From Sphagnum magellanicum (Eukaryota > Streptophyta > Sphagnopsida > Sphagnales > Sphagnaceae), in NCBI GenBank assembly GCA_021904315.1, contig CM038921.1, forward strand, positions 10,074,146 through 10,138,145: 64,000 bases of DNA, in the 5' to 3' direction. A program made the translations under genes and the position numbers. The first letter of the stretch is position 1; each line of letters starts with the position of its first letter. This document shows positions 1 to 12,660 of this stretch, in pieces. The notes beneath the pieces were generated by a model. That model was not told the DNA's origin. It made no database searches and was given only the letters and a program-made list of their open reading frames with translations.

Positions 1-551
1 CAAATCCTTGATGGAATATTGAAAATAAGAGAGTATGATTGAAGGTGTTCCTTATATAGCCTTGAAGACGATCACACCTTGGCCCAAGGACTCACTAGTT
101 ATATGTAAATGATATATATCAATGATTTGTTTTTGGCAAAAATATTGATGAAGTCTTTTGAGTGTAAATTTGACTAATTTGATTATTAACAAAATCCATC
201 AAAATTTAATATCACAAAAAATAAAGAAAAAATAAAGAAGTTACAACTTGCACAACAAGTTACGATAGGTTGAGATTTCAATATTTCAACCTATGGAAAC
301 AAGTCATTGCAATTTGCAAGCTACAAACTGCATAGAAAATAGGCAATTAAAAACTTGCAAAAAAGATATGTTAGTCACAACACCTCCATATCTAGCTAGG
401 GGAAACACATGAAGAAATTTCATAAACCTAACTTGATAAGCACAACAAGCACTTGGAGAAGCTTCCTAATGTATTTGGAGAGCACCTTATTATGTCTATG
501 GAAGAGGAGAGAGTCAGAGGTTAAGCTTTTCTCTTAAAACTTGGGATTTGT
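1..551. other. AT-rich intergenic DNA, no gene seen
   Basis: I see no open frame with family resemblance and no RNA gene in this stretch. It is ordinary AT-rich flanking DNA next to the dispersed repeat that begins near 552. Confidence 0.5.
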
Positions 552-900
552 TGGCCATGCCTACCAAGGCAAGGATATTGTGTTAAGATTCATTATAGAG
601 AATATAGTAGCTTAAGGGGATTTTGGCCCCTAGGTAATAATGATAATAATAATAGGTCTATTTTTATGTAAGGATTTTTGAAAGATGATATTTTGGGCTT
701 GTGTTGAAACTTGAGATTAATTATAGAGTTATAATATCTTGAAGGATTTTGGTTTCTTTTAGAGGATTTTGGGAAGGTTATATTTTTGGATGGTGAAATA
801 TTTGAGTTTCCATAATTCTTCTTCTTTTGCCTTAAGATACTCTTTAATGTAAATGGCAAGGCCACAAGTGTGACACACCCCTTGTTGTTTTGGGAGACTT
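552..900. repeat. LTR-like dispersed repeat, copy 1
   Basis: This stretch matches 28348-28655 in the same orientation with many shared blocks, for example the block ending in AAATGGCAAGGCCACAA followed by GTGACACACCCC. Small indels separate the copies. Read on the minus strand the element would begin GGGGTGTGTCACA, which resembles a plant LTR terminus, but no partner LTR, primer-binding site or internal domain is visible nearby. The open frames here (minus strand) are repeat-derived and not proposed as genes. Solo LTR or fragment is an inference. Confidence 0.6.
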
Positions 901-1112
901 TTTGCAATGAAAAAAAATGAGATTTTCTTTTTTCCAGTGTAATTTAGACTAAAATTTCTGTTTTGGGGTCAAAATTCGCCAATTCATCGACCTCACAATT
1001 TATTTTTAAAACAAAAAAAATCCCTGTAAATTCCAAATTCCCAAAAATAACTACCCAAACTATTCACAAGTTAAATTCACAGAGGAAGTAGGCTTGAGTA
1101 GGTCTTTGTGCA

Positions 1113-1209
1113 CACGTGTCGGAATTAGGGCTTCGTTTTGCACAAAAGAATTAGGGATCGGATGCACACGTGCCAGATTAGGGTTTCGTGGCACAAACGA
1201 TTAGGGTTT
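1113..1209 (+). promoter_or_regulatory. Tandem telo-box / G-box promoter of ABCE1
   Basis: Two perfect telo-box cores TTAGGGTTT lie at 1178-1186 and 1201-1209, and two degenerate ones at 1125-1133 (TTAGGGCTT) and 1151-1159 (TTAGGGATC), spaced 26, 27 and 23 bp. Two palindromic G-boxes CACGTG lie at 1113-1118 and 1167-1172, 54 bp apart, so the region looks like a decayed tandem duplication. Telo-boxes are known in plant promoters and leaders of translation and ribosome-biogenesis genes, which fits the gene that follows. Whether the motifs are upstream of, or inside, the transcript cannot be told from sequence. A short CT run (about 1255-1274) follows in the probable leader. Confidence 0.65.
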
Positions 1210-1465
1210 GGCGACAAGGTCTTTTGCGAGCGCATACGTACGTGGATTGTGTTGCTCTCTCTCTCTCTCTCTCTGTGTCTGCAGTTTCTCTCTGGATTGC
1301 TTCTCGAATATAGTTGGCGAAGGAGAGCTCCTAGGATAGTCCAAGTGCTTCGCAGAAGCGTGAATCCAAGAGAAGCTTTCTTTTTGATCTAGTGCGCGAT
1401 TGGAGCTAGGAGGTTGGGAAAGGTGTGGGGGCGGGGGGTTGGGGGAAGAGAACAAGGCCGGTGCG

Positions 1466-4400
1466 ATGTCAGAACGATTGACGAGGATTGCAATTGTGAG
1501 CTCCGACAGATGCAAGCCTAAGAAATGTCGTCAGGAGTGCAAGAAGAGCTGTCCGGTTGTGAAGACAGGTATTTTTTTTCCTTTCCTTTGATTCCTAATT
1601 TCTATTCTCTTCTTTTTTTGCAATTCTTCTTCTAGTCCCTCCCTACTTTGAAGTCCTCTCGGTTGCTAAAAGGATTCTCTTTTCCCTTACGATTACTATG
1701 GTATTGGAACGGTAGATTGATTTTCCGAGATCACTGTGTGCGTTTTGTGTATTTCGTGGGCTGGCAGGCAAACTCTGTATTGAGGTTTCATCTCAGTCGA
1801 AGATTGCCTTCATCTCTGAGGAGCTTTGTATAGGTTGCGGTATCTGTGTGAAGGTGAGCTCTTTGTTTTGCTGCTGGATGTGGTTGAGTACGATCTCAAT
1901 CATGATTGGCTGAATTGTGTTGTGTTGTAGGCTAGTTCGAGCTGCTTCTCTACTTACTCCTATGACCTGAGATTCCTTCCACATAAGGCCTTGGAAAATA
2001 CTCCACTCCGGGCAACAAATGCAGTTCACATACTATCTCTCTATAATTAGGGTTCTATATGTTATAAGCCTCTCTTAGCTACTTGGGAGAAAGTCATGTA
2101 AAATTCATTATGGTGCACTTGTCTCATAGATTTTTGAACCATGGTTTGCACTTATAAAGTGATCAACATCTCTCTTTGTGCATGCTTTCCTGGACTTCCA
2201 AGTGCTAGCTGGTGGATTTTAGATGCCAGAAGTTCATGGAGTGGAGTTTGTGATCTCCACAGCGGTGGTTCCTCAACCCAGACCTTGTTTTGTTGTTGGT
2301 AATGATGCAGAAATGTCCATTTGAGGCCATCCAGATTATAAATCTTCCAAAGGATCTTGACAAGGATACTACACATCGTTATGGTCCCAACACCTTTAAG
2401 CTCCATAGGTCTGTGTCTTGCTTCACACTTCAGAGCTCAGTAGGAGGTCAATATGTTCTATCATTGGGCATAATTGTTATTTGCATTCCAGACTTTATGT
2501 TTTGGTATGCAGATGTAGGTAGATTGCTGTCAAATGAGCAACTTTTCAGGTGTGACTCGACAGTCCTAATTGTTTTGCTGCTGTTACAGGTTGCCTGTTC
2601 CAAGGCCTGGGCAAGTCTTGGGGCTGGTGGGAACAAATGGTATTGGCAAGTCAACTGCACTTAAAGTGTTGGCAGGCAAGCTGAAACCCAACCTTGGAAG
2701 ATTTTTGGTACACCCCTCACCAGTAGCTCTTTCAGGAATAAAGTCTCTCTTTGCCCTTTGCCTCAGTCCTTTTGCTCTCACAGGAAGAAATCAAACTATC
2801 AATAAGACTTAAACCACCTTTGAATGGCATCAATGTAGAGCAAGATAATCAGCTTCTAGAATGGAGGTGGTTTCTTTCTGTCGCCAATATACCACTCAGG
2901 GTTGCAGATTGCCTGTCTAGGTCTTATATTTCTAGTGCAGTTGCACAAGTGTGGCATGTTGTTGGTTACAGGGGAATTTGTCTATCGTAGTCTTAATGTA
3001 TTTCATGTGGTTTCTTTTGCAGAATCCACCTGATTGGCAAGAGATCTTGACCTATTTCAGAGGTTCTGAGCTGCAAAATTACTTTACACGTATCCTGGAG
3101 GACAATTTGAAGGTTTAACTTTGTTTCACTTCTTTTTGCATAGTTTGAATCAATTCCACATGAATGCTGGGTGTGTATGTGGCATTTAGACATTGCAATG
3201 TCTAAGACCACATCTTTGAACTGCATGATCATGGCAGGCAATAATCAAGCCCCAGTACGTTGATCACATTCCTAAAGCAGTGAAGGGTAATGTTGGCGAA
3301 GTTTTGGCCCAGAAGGATGAGAGAGAAATGCGATTTGAACTGGCCAAGGACCTTGACTTGAACCGGGTTCTTGACCGTGATGTTGGTGATCTCTCTGGAG
3401 GGGAGTTGCAGCGCTTTGCAATTGCTGTAGTTGCCACACAGCATGCTGAAATCTACATGTTTGACGAGCCATCAAGTTACTTGGATGTGAAGCAGAGGTT
3501 GCGGGCTGCCCAAGTTGTTCGCTCTCTTCTCCGACCAAACAGGTGGGGAGCTTCATTTTCCCTTTTTGCAATCAAGTCAAGGGTTGAGACTTGAGACTCT
3601 GCCATTGGTTGAACAGATTCCTCAGTTGAGGTCAGTTGAGGGTTGATTTGTCAGTTGGAAGATGGTCTTCTATAACCCTGTGGGCATGAATAGTAGTGAT
3701 GTATGTTCATAAGCAGAAATGCTGGTAAAGCTGCAGTCTCCATAGCATGTCCGAGGGTGTTGTTGCCGTACTGCAGTCAACTCATCATTCCCTTTACTGT
3801 CCATCTGCAGTTATGTGATTGTGGTGGAGCATGACTTAAGTGTGTTGGACTACCTGTCTGACTTCATCTGCTGCCTGTATGGAAAACCTGGAGCTTATGG
3901 TGTGGTGACTTTGCCCTTCTCTGTGAGAGAGGGCATCAATATATTTTTGGCTGGCTTTGTTCCCACTGAGAATCTTCGCTTCAGGGATGAGTCTCTCACA
4001 TTTAAGGTAGGGAACTTTTACTCCTTTTTATTTAGAGTTCTTTCCCCCATGGGGTTCTTGTAAGAGAATATAATGTTGAAGGAGGATTGATCTTAGCTTT
4101 CAGTCCTTGGTTTGTTTTTAACTCTGATGCAACTTGAGTTACGAGAGTTTACTTTACTGTTGCAAATGCAGTTTGTTAATCCTATTGGTGATTCGCCTTC
4201 TCCTGCAGGTTGCAGAGACCCCACAGGAGAGTGCAGAGGAGATCCAGACATATGCACGCTATAAATACCCTTCCATGTCCAAGACACAGGGTGGCTTTAA
4301 GCTCCGTGTTAAGGAGGGGGAATTTACAGACTCCCAAATCATTGTAATGCTTGGAGAAAATGGCACTGGCAAGACAACCTTCATTCAGATGCTGGTCAGT

Positions 4401-5731
4401 GGGACTTTCCCCTTTTCCTGGGAGTAGACTGTACCCCTGTGTTTCAGCAGAAGCATTTTGCAGTTGGGCATTGAGTGTTGTAGATGCCTGAAATGATATA
4501 CCAAATGTTTGTGTATTCCAAGCACATTGTTATTCTCTGAAAATAAGCATCTTGGTTGAGAGTTCTACAGGAGGGCCATATCCTCCTTAAGCTGACATGG
4601 CTGGTGGATAAACTTGTAACAGGCCGGTTTGCTGAAACCAGATGAAACTGGGGATAGTGATGTGGAGGTTCCAGAATTCAATGTGTCATACAAACCACAG
4701 AAGATCAGTCCCAAGTTTGCATCAACAGTGAGGCATCTTCTGCACCAAAAGATAAGAGACTCTTATATGCACCCACAGTTCAACTCAGATGTGATGAAAC
4801 CACTGCAGATTGAGGCCCTTATGGATCAGGAAGTGATAAATCTTTCTGGAGGCGAGCTCCAGCGGGTTGCACTCTGTCTTTGCCTGGGCAAGGTATGCAA
4901 GTAGCTTGAATGTTGATGTTTGTTGTTTGCATGTTGTGTATGGACAAAGGAAGTGGTTGTAATGTGATAGTTCAAAGTTCTCCCAATCTTTTGAATATTA
5001 CTTCTGTGTGTGCCTTGTTCCTTTGCACCATCTTCTTAACTGAATCCCCTTCTGCCCTCCAACTCTGTGCATGTCTTATGTTTGCAGCCAGCTGATATCT
5101 ACCTCATTGATGAACCAAGTGCCTATCTGGATTCAGAGCAACGCATTGTGGCAGCCAAGGTGATAAAGCGTTTCATATTGCATGCAAAAACAACAGCTTT
5201 TGTGGTGGAGCATGACTTCATTATGGCCACATATTTGGCTGATCGAGTGATTGTGTATGAGGGAGAGCCTTCGATTGATTGTGTGGCCAATACTCCCCAA
5301 AGCTTACTGACAGGGATGAATTTGTTTCTTTCGGTAAGTTTGGGGAACTTATATTAGGGTCTTGGACATCATTTTTTAATATGCTTTGCTTGTAACTTTT
5401 GAGGAGAGGATATATTCTCTGAGCTTTTGAGTTACTGTAAAGTCTGAGGAGTCTTATTGATTTTCATCTGTACTGTTTTTCATTCTTCACTGCTCATATT
5501 AAATTTACCCCTCCCTTTGTTCCTTCTTTGAACTAGATTGTAGTGATGTATGTTCATAAGCCACTCATGTTGCATGGATCCTGACACTGGCTGGTGGATT
5601 TGTGGAAACAGCAATTGGATATCACATTCCGTCGGGATCCCACAAATTTCAGGCCTCGCATCAATAAGCTTGACTCTACAAAGGACAGGGAACAGAAGAA
5701 TGCAGGCTCTTACTATTACCTTGATGATTGA
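1466..5731 (+). CDS. ABCE1: ABCE1 / RNase L inhibitor (RLI), ribosome-recycling ATPase
   Basis: Eleven exons: 1466-1568, 1768-1853, 2311-2408, 2590-2707, 3023-3112, 3238-3542, 3811-4006, 4209-4394, 4623-4892, 5088-5333, 5612-5731. All introns are GT-AG and the frame is continuous for 605 aa, the usual family length. The N-terminal Fe-S domain has Cys16, 21, 25, 29 and 38 and Cys55, 58, 61 and 65. ATPase domain 1 has Walker [10 protein letters not shown] (110-118), signature LSGGE (217-221) and Walker B ending FDE (240-242). ATPase domain 2 has GENGTGKTT (381-389), LSGGE (468-472) and IDE (491-493). ABCE1 splits 80S/post-termination ribosomes in the cytosol using two Fe-S clusters and ATP. The start ATG at 1466 gives the conserved [11 protein letters not shown] beginning; the open frame upstream of it is leader. 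No broken motif is seen; this is an intact gene. Confidence 0.97.
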
Positions 5732-8700
5732 GTCGATTCCTGCACTTCCATGTTGGATCAGCTTGAGTGTAGTCATGCGGACAACAATTCTACCTATACT
5801 GCAGTCTCTGGGTTACGCAGCCACTGTCATGGATACCAATGCTGCAGTCATGCCAGTGTGACAATAGTTTCCTGATTTTAAGAAAGTAAACAGGAGTTCA
5901 ACTGATCTTTGTCATCTTTTCCTGCAATTCTTTCTCATTCACAATGATCTGAGCTTGGAGAATTGTTTTATGTCAAGGTGGCCACAAGAAGTTTATTTTC
6001 TTTGGTAAACTTATGTGCCCTATTCCCATTCAATAGAGAGAGGATTAACTGTTGAGAGTAGTAGTCACATCAGATGCATAGCATATGAACCAGGACAGCC
6101 ATTTCAATGTATTTCTTTGCAATATAGTTGTGAACACCATGGTAGGACCCTTAGTAAACAGCAGATGGGATGTCTAGTTCCAAGCACAGAAGGGTGTTGG
6201 AACAAGGACTTTTGATATTCTTATTCTTGTTTTTTTAAAGAGTTTTGTTCAAGATTTATGCACAATTTTTTTGTTGACAAATAGTTGATGATGGTTCTTT
6301 CTGTAAGTTGGGGTTGTGATGTTCTTTGTATTCCAGGTGATGACTTTGGATTCCAATATCAAAATTTCTATTGCATCTGGGCACATTGGATGATGAATCC
6401 TGTTCTGGCACTTCCCTTTAAAAGGTGATCACCCTACTTTGTTGACATTTGATTCAGATGAGAATGGACTCAAATGTATAATATGTGGATATCTCACTTC
6501 ACCATGTTTGACCTACAAAAGTCAGGGGCATCCTAGCTAGTTCAATCCTTTTAGTTATTATTTATGATATCCTTGCTTTTTGGCTCTGTCGGCTACACCT
6601 AAAGACCTCTTGGTTCCCCTTATTTTCATTGCCCTACCAATTAGTAATAAAGTAAAGTGCTGCAAAAGCATCAAGGGCTGCAAAAGCATGAGGGGCTGCA
6701 AAACCGTGAGGGGTTGCAGAACCATCACCTAATGAAAATTTTCTCAAGACCTACTACAGGGTTGGTGAAGAAATTATTGCATATGAAATTATTGTGATTG
6801 GGGATTATGTAATCCATATGTGGAGGATTTTTTCTTCAAAAAAAGGATCCAAGAGAAGTGGTAATTGGGATGATCATGTGCTTTGTTACCGTTTTGAAAT
6901 CAATAAAGCACATTGTTAATGTGGTATTCCTAAGCCACTTATTATAGGCTTAATGATGTTAAGTTTATAAAGAAACAAAATCAAAGTAAATGAGTAAATT
7001 TAATCTTTGAGTTAATTTTGTAGTGTTACAAAATACGAAGGTTGACATTGTTAATGACATGAGTGGGATAGGACTTTCACATTCTAAGTTTATACTTAGG
7101 GTATGAGATTATGCATTAATAGACTTTATGTAAATATGTAAATATAGTAATGTCCTTAAAGTCAAATTCATTAACCTACTCACAATAACCATTTCATCTT
7201 CGAGTTGTAACAAAATCTTGTTCATTAATGCCAATGTTCAGGCATTCACTTCATCTCACAACTAAGCATCATGAACATTATGATCTAGAGCGCATCACCA
7301 TTGGATATTCACTAATATTAATGTTTCATTTCTAAATGAATTTTGATTTCAAATCATGCTAAAACATGTTACCTATTATGAAGTTTACTTATTTTTTAAT
7401 AAACTACAATTTTGTTTTAAACATCATATACATTACATCACAAGAAAATGTTTCCACAAAGGGGGTTAAAATACAAACCAAAATTAAAAAAACAAATTCC
7501 AGTTTGGAGTATTTTAGGAAGCTTTTTGGCCATATGTGGAGGGTTAGGTTTCAAGTATCATAATTTTGTTGGAACGCAAATTGGATCCCCAACCATGAAA
7601 CCAGCCTCTTGTTGAAATTGGGACCAGGAAGCCCTTCTCTTTTAGGGTATGTTCAAGTACTTTAGTTATCTCAAGTTTAAACTTATTTTTAAAACATCAA
7701 AAAGTAAGGAAGGCCCAACTTTCAAAGTGAGTTTCTTGTTTTAATTAATTATATGCGATTATTAACATGGAATCTTTTGTTTTTGGGATTCAAATATTGA
7801 TAATTTGGTGCATCGCCATCTTCTAAGCCTCTTTCAAGGAGTGGGTTCCAAAGAACCATAACATTCAAAAACCATTGCATGTTGCATGTGTTGTGTGGCT
7901 TCTTGAAGGATAGCTGTATAGAAAAGGAAACCAAAAAAGTCGGGGTATTGACTCATACTAAAATCATATGCATATCAATGCAATTTTTCCTTTGGTGAAA
8001 TTTCTGGATGGCACATGATCATACACTGATTGTAATAGTGGCCAAAATGTAGTATGGAACGGTCAAGCCCCTACCCATTATTATGTTGGGTAACGCACCA
8101 AGCAATCCCATTAGGGTGAGACAAAATAGTCATAAGATTACTAAAGACCTTAACAAAGTAGTTGTCTCCAAATATGTCAGAAAGATCATGGAGATGAATC
8201 ACTTTGGACTCACAAGCTTCAGTGATGCAAAGAAAATAGAACCAATGTGACATGATTGAAAGGGTTGAACAAACACATCACATTGACACCAAAAAAAAAG
8301 GAACCCAAACCAACCAAGGGAGAGCAAGCTAAAGGAGTTCAGCACAAGCAATTGAAATTGCAGGGTTAGCCAAGTGAAATATGATTATATTGCAGATATG
8401 GATATTATGGCACAACCCCAATAATCCATGTTGATACTGGAAATACAATAGAGAAAAAAACCATAACCCCACTGTGATAACTTGTGGTAGATTCGGGAAT
8501 TGGCAATTGGTGAGGCATTTCAAAACCTCCAAAATGCAAGGGTGAAGATTGGAGAAGCAATGTAATATGACATGGCACCTTCTTGAGTGACAGGTTGAAT
8601 GCAGCAGCTTGTATGGTCTGTGGTGGTGGCATGAACTTGTGGGACAAACTTTGCAGAAATGGTAGGCAGTATATTAGTGTGCCCAAATCTCATCTTCTTG

Positions 8701-9258
8701 CAGTTGTCAGGAATGCATTGAAGACAACAGAAGATTGAGAAAAGAAGAATACAAAAAAAAAGGAACAAGATACCACAAAGAGAGATCAACTACCTTTTCA
8801 TCATTGTAAGGACTTGTGTTTGGATTTCAATTTGTGAAATGACAATCCACAAGTATAAGAGAACCCTGAGAAATAACAACATCAACAAGCCCGAGGATCA
8901 AAACTTTTAAGCGTCCATTGACAAAGCAGGTGAGCAGCAAACATTGAACAAACAGAAAAAGCATACTGGACTAAGAAATTCTGTCAATGGGGTCAACCCC
9001 ATTGCTTAGAACCCATGTTTGATACAATACTCAAAAACCATTTATTCATTCTGATGGTATGATTTGTTCTGCAACATGAGCAAGGGATTCTACACTTGAT
9101 GACAACAAAGGCAATCACACACTTGTCAGACTCAACAACTTCACATCTGCAAATTGTAGATTCATTTGACTCTTGTGACATATGACTTGCTTGTCATCAT
9201 CCCTGCCATAAAACTCAATGCAAAATGTCCAAGAGCAAAAGCAGGATCCTTGTATACA

Positions 9259-9262
<4 letters not shown>
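5732..9262. other. ABCE1 3' flank and intergenic DNA
   Basis: The first few hundred bases after the ABCE1 stop are presumably 3' UTR. The rest is AT-rich with short frames only and no recognisable protein. The one ordered structure is the 18-bp minisatellite near 6660. I see no gene here. Confidence 0.5.
6659..6728. repeat. 18-bp minisatellite, about four units
   Basis: The block TGCAAAAGC or a close variant starts at 6661, 6679, 6697 and 6715, exactly 18 bp apart, with point changes in later units (AAAACC, AGAACC). It sits about 0.9 kb downstream of the ABCE1 stop. Confidence 0.85.

Positions 9263-9309
<47 letters not shown>
9263..9309. repeat. (CT)n microsatellite
   Basis: An almost uninterrupted CT dinucleotide run of about 23 units. 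It lies roughly 270 bp beyond the stop codon of the minus-strand TatD gene, so it may be in that gene's 3' region. Confidence 0.97.
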
Positions 9310-9312
<3 letters not shown>

Positions 9313-9577
9313 TCATAGTCCCTGAATTCCTTCCAAAACTCTTCCATGTGTCTGAGGCCTGCCACTCAACAAAAGCTTTGGAAAAACTTGTTGTACCCCA
9401 TCTCTTTTTTCACAAAAGACATTTTCTTCACCAGACAAATTTCAACCTAGGGTTTGCAGATTTTTCTGAAAACAACAATACTGAAAGTACTACTTCCTTG
9501 AGATTCACTCACAAATCATGAGCTCCAGCAAAGAAGTAAGAAAGAAGGAACATGGAGGATAGTTTTCAACAAATTCT

Positions 9578-10531
9578 CTAACTACAATCAACAAGCTTTG
9601 AACCAGGAAAGGAGAACAAAGTGCTTGCATTTGTGAAAACTGCATCTGCCAAAACTTCCTCAGTTACCTCCAGAAGTGATGCAACATGTGAGAGAATGGC
9701 ACGCAGATTTGCTGGTTGGTTCAAAGCTCCCTTTCCAATTCCTCCTCTTCCATTGCCTGCAGATTTGGAATGCAGTTCCTCTTCATGGCAGCAGTCGGAA
9801 TTTGAGGATGGAACTGCTGCTGTTACTGCTGGATCTCCTGGTACCCAAAAGAGTGCAGTGGGATCATCAACCTGAGGAAGAGCATCAGGGCAATCTGTTT
9901 CCAACAAGAGTCTGTCTCTTGGCACCTGCTGCCATACGCGTCGAGCTTTCTGTGGGTTCACATGTGTGTTGAATCCGGAGAAGGAGAAATACGCTCCGTG
10001 CTTGGCAAACACTTTCACAAACTCCGCAGAGCCTGAATAGGAATGGAGGATGATGCCTGCAGGGAAACTCCCCATCTCCTCTAGCAAACCTTGCAACGAT
10101 CCGAAAGCTCGTACACAATGGATAGCAGCCGGTCTCTCAAGTTCTCTCGCAAGCTTCAGTTGCTGTCGCAACACATCCACCTGAATGCTTTCTTCCACTT
10201 CTCTGCCTCTGATGCTTTGGCAGAGACCGATCTCTCCTACTGTGGAGCATGGAACGCTTTCGAGCATGCATCTGAGCTTGGACAACCAGTCTTTGGATCG
10301 CTGTGAAGCCCACCACGGATGCAAACCAAAACAAGGGATGATGCAGGAATTGTGCTCACTCATCTGTCGCACCTTCTCCCAGTCTGCTTCCGAGGTTCCA
10401 TTCACTGCCATCCACTTCACGCCTGCCTTTGTTGCTGCTTTGATCAAGCTCGGTGCTGTGTCGACTATTCTGTTGTCTTGTAAATGGCAGTGCACGTCGA
10501 AGAGCGGCGTCCTCGTTGTTGCCATAGCCAT
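9578..10531 (-). CDS. TatD-family metal-dependent hydrolase (deoxyribonuclease-like)
   Basis: One uninterrupted 317-aa frame with no intron. Family metal ligands are all present: His14 and His16 in DVHCHLQD, Glu100 in VGEIGL, His138 in AIHC, His163 in LHSYSG and Asp213 in ETDCPD. The later NQPANL motif (271-276) is also typical. TatD proteins are two-metal TIM-barrel hydrolases with 3'-5' exonuclease activity, linked to DNA repair and programmed DNA breakdown; the exact substrate in plants is uncertain. Between ETD..P and NQPANL there is an insertion of about 50 residues (roughly 222-270) rich in Ser, Gly and acidic residues compared with compact bacterial TatD. The ATG at 10531 has a good plant context (GCC before, G after). 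No signal or membrane segment is seen. Confidence 0.93.
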   Translation of the reverse strand: MAMATTRTPLFDVHCHLQDNRIVDTAPSLIKAATKAGVKWMAVNGTSEADWEKVRQMSEHNSCIIPCFGLHPWWASQRSKDWLSKLRCMLESVPCSTVGEIGLCQSIRGREVEESIQVDVLRQQLKLARELERPAAIHCVRAFGSLQGLLEEMGSFPAGIILHSYSGSAEFVKVFAKHGAYFSFSGFNTHVNPQKARRVWQQVPRDRLLLETDCPDALPQVDDPTALFWVPGDPAVTAAVPSSNSDCCHEEELHSKSAGNGRGGIGKGALNQPANLRAILSHVASLLEVTEEVLADAVFTNASTLFSFPGSKLVDCS

Positions 10532-12660
10532 GGCTTTCCAAGCTTCTTCTGCTACTCTTCCTTTCCTTCTTCCTTCCTTCTTCTACTTCTGCGAAAAGTT
10601 TCGTCTGCTTTCTGTAACCCTCTCTTCTTCTGGATTGATGGCGCTTCCTCTCTCCCTCTCCTTTGTCTCCACTCCTCTCGAAACTCGAAACTTGTCTTTT
10701 CTTTGCGTTGCTCTTGAGAGTTCCCTTCCGGAGAAACAAGCAATCTTATCGAGGATTTCTGCGATTTTTTTGCTTGCTGTAGAAAGCTTTTCTTTGCTGC
10801 TGGTAAGTTGGGGAGCAAGAGCAACATTCCTGTTGTCGATGTAGCCGGAATCGGAGCTTTAGGTCATTCGTTTCTGTGCAGAACTCCTGCATTTTATGGA
10901 GTGCTAGCACTACTCTTATGGAGTAGATCAAGCAATCAACGACAAACAAACTTCTGTAGCAGAAAAGATCCGAGCTTGCAACAACATCATGTCATCACAC
11001 GCACACACAGCATCTCTCTTTTGCATTTGTTGTCCGCCAAGGTTTGTGGAATCATTGAAGATTGAAGAAACTCCCGGGCTGGTAAGTGGATTCTTCTTCT
11101 TGCATGCTGTTTGATTTGTTCCTCATGTTCCTTGGATTCTTCTTGCATGTCAACTGTTGATTGTTTTCTCATGTTCCTTGGATTCTCCTTGCATGTTGTT
11201 GATTGTTTTCTCATCTTGTTTCTTTCTTACCAGATTGAAGATTGCAGGTTTTATTTGAAAGAGAAGTAGAAGAAGCAGAAGCAGAAATCAGAAAATACAG
11301 TAAAAAGACTGAACCAGACTAGTCATGCAGTTGCAAGAATTTATGTATTAGAGGAGAATCATGCATGCATGTTCTGTATACTAAAAGCTTACTATGCTTT
11401 GTCTGTTGGGATTTAGGTGATAGGGTACTTTGGAGGACACAGTGTTGCATCAAAGCTTACTGCAGAGGTATGGCATTCTCTTTCTGCAGACAGAAGAGAA
11501 GCTCTTCTTCTCCTATTATGCATTGAAAAATAGAGGATTGTCTGACTTAGAGAGTGTATCTAGTTCAAAGGTTTGTCTGTCAATGGAGAAAGCTACAGAG
11601 GCAAATTTTTGGAGTTCAGGATTTCTTGGAAGAATATCAGAGTGCTGTGCCTCAAAACACCTCTTGGCAAGCATCTGATCAAACTTGTGCCTTAGATTCC
11701 ACTCCATTGTCTTTTAGAGAACCCAGCTGCAAGGTGGTTAATCTCTTGATAAAAGTTCCTCAATCTCAGCTTGCTGTTTGCAGACTAGAGTGATGCTGCT
11801 GTCAGTGATGCTCAACTCTACTTACTGCATCCAGGCAATGTTCATGCTGCCAGGTATTTTCTTAATGTTACAGGATTCTGATGACGTGCTCATCTTTTCC
11901 TATCTATCTATGTCTTTGGTTTCTCTTGGTGACAACCTCACAAATCTTATTGCCATACTGAAAGCTAGAGATTTCAAAGTTGTCTCTTCTGCATCCACTT
12001 TGGAGCCAGAAATGTAAAGGATTGTTGCATCTCTTGTCACCCATTGTGATGTCACAGTCTCTCTGCTTCTTACAGTGAACAAAGAAGCTACAGATCCAAG
12101 TATATGACACTGGAGCAAAAGAATACCAACTGAAACATAAAAAGCAGCCATTCTCTGTATGGGAAAGGATGCACCTCTCTGCTGTGTTGATGGAGGTCTC
12201 ACGGTCTCTTCCTTCAACAACCAGGTACCCATGAATGAATCTGATTTCCACCAAAATGAAGAAGGAACTTCCCATGCCAGTTCCACTCATCCCTTCCTCA
12301 TCATGCCTTGCATCTTTGGAGTATTTATCTAAACATTGGCCAGCATGCTAGAGCAGGGGTTCAGAAGATGATTTGTGCAGTCCGTGAAGAACTCCATCAG
12401 CTCCTCAATTATACTCTGTGATCCTTCATATACTGCTCACCCTAGATCATCAATCCTTGACCTGGTACTGAGGAGGTTTGAAGTTGCCTGAATCATGTGC
12501 AGTGCAAAATCTTTGCCACTTCCTGAGGTTTAGTTTTGTGATTTCTTGAAGATTTGGCTTGAAGAAGATTTTTTGCCTGTTGAAGTTTCTACAGATAATG
12601 GAAGAATGGCATTTGAAGCAAGCCCATTGGAGACTTGTGACATGTTCCATTGCATGAAGA
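10532..12660. other. TatD upstream region and unresolved DNA
   Basis: The first few hundred bases are the probable promoter and leader of the minus-strand TatD gene, with pyrimidine-rich stretches on +. Beyond about 11.4 kb there are several overlapping frames of 80-128 residues on both strands (for example 11430-11678 + and 11904-12290 -) with no family I recognise. Base composition is richer than the surroundings, so a decayed or non-coding transcript is possible, but nothing supports a firm gene call. Confidence 0.35.
11088..11225. repeat. 46-bp tandem repeat, three units
   Basis: The block beginning GGATTCT followed by a CTTGCATG core starts at 11088, 11134 and 11180, a constant 46-bp spacing. 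Units share TTGATTGTTTTCTCAT toward their ends. The period is not a multiple of three and the array is not coding. Confidence 0.85.

Noticed and set aside
10356-10844. Frames of 127 (-) and 219 (+) codons around the TatD start
   Set aside because: They overlap the TatD coding region or its pyrimidine-rich leader and show no domain.
11900-12290. Two overlapping 128-codon minus-strand frames
   Set aside because: Two frames of equal length in the same place cannot both be real and neither resembles a known protein.
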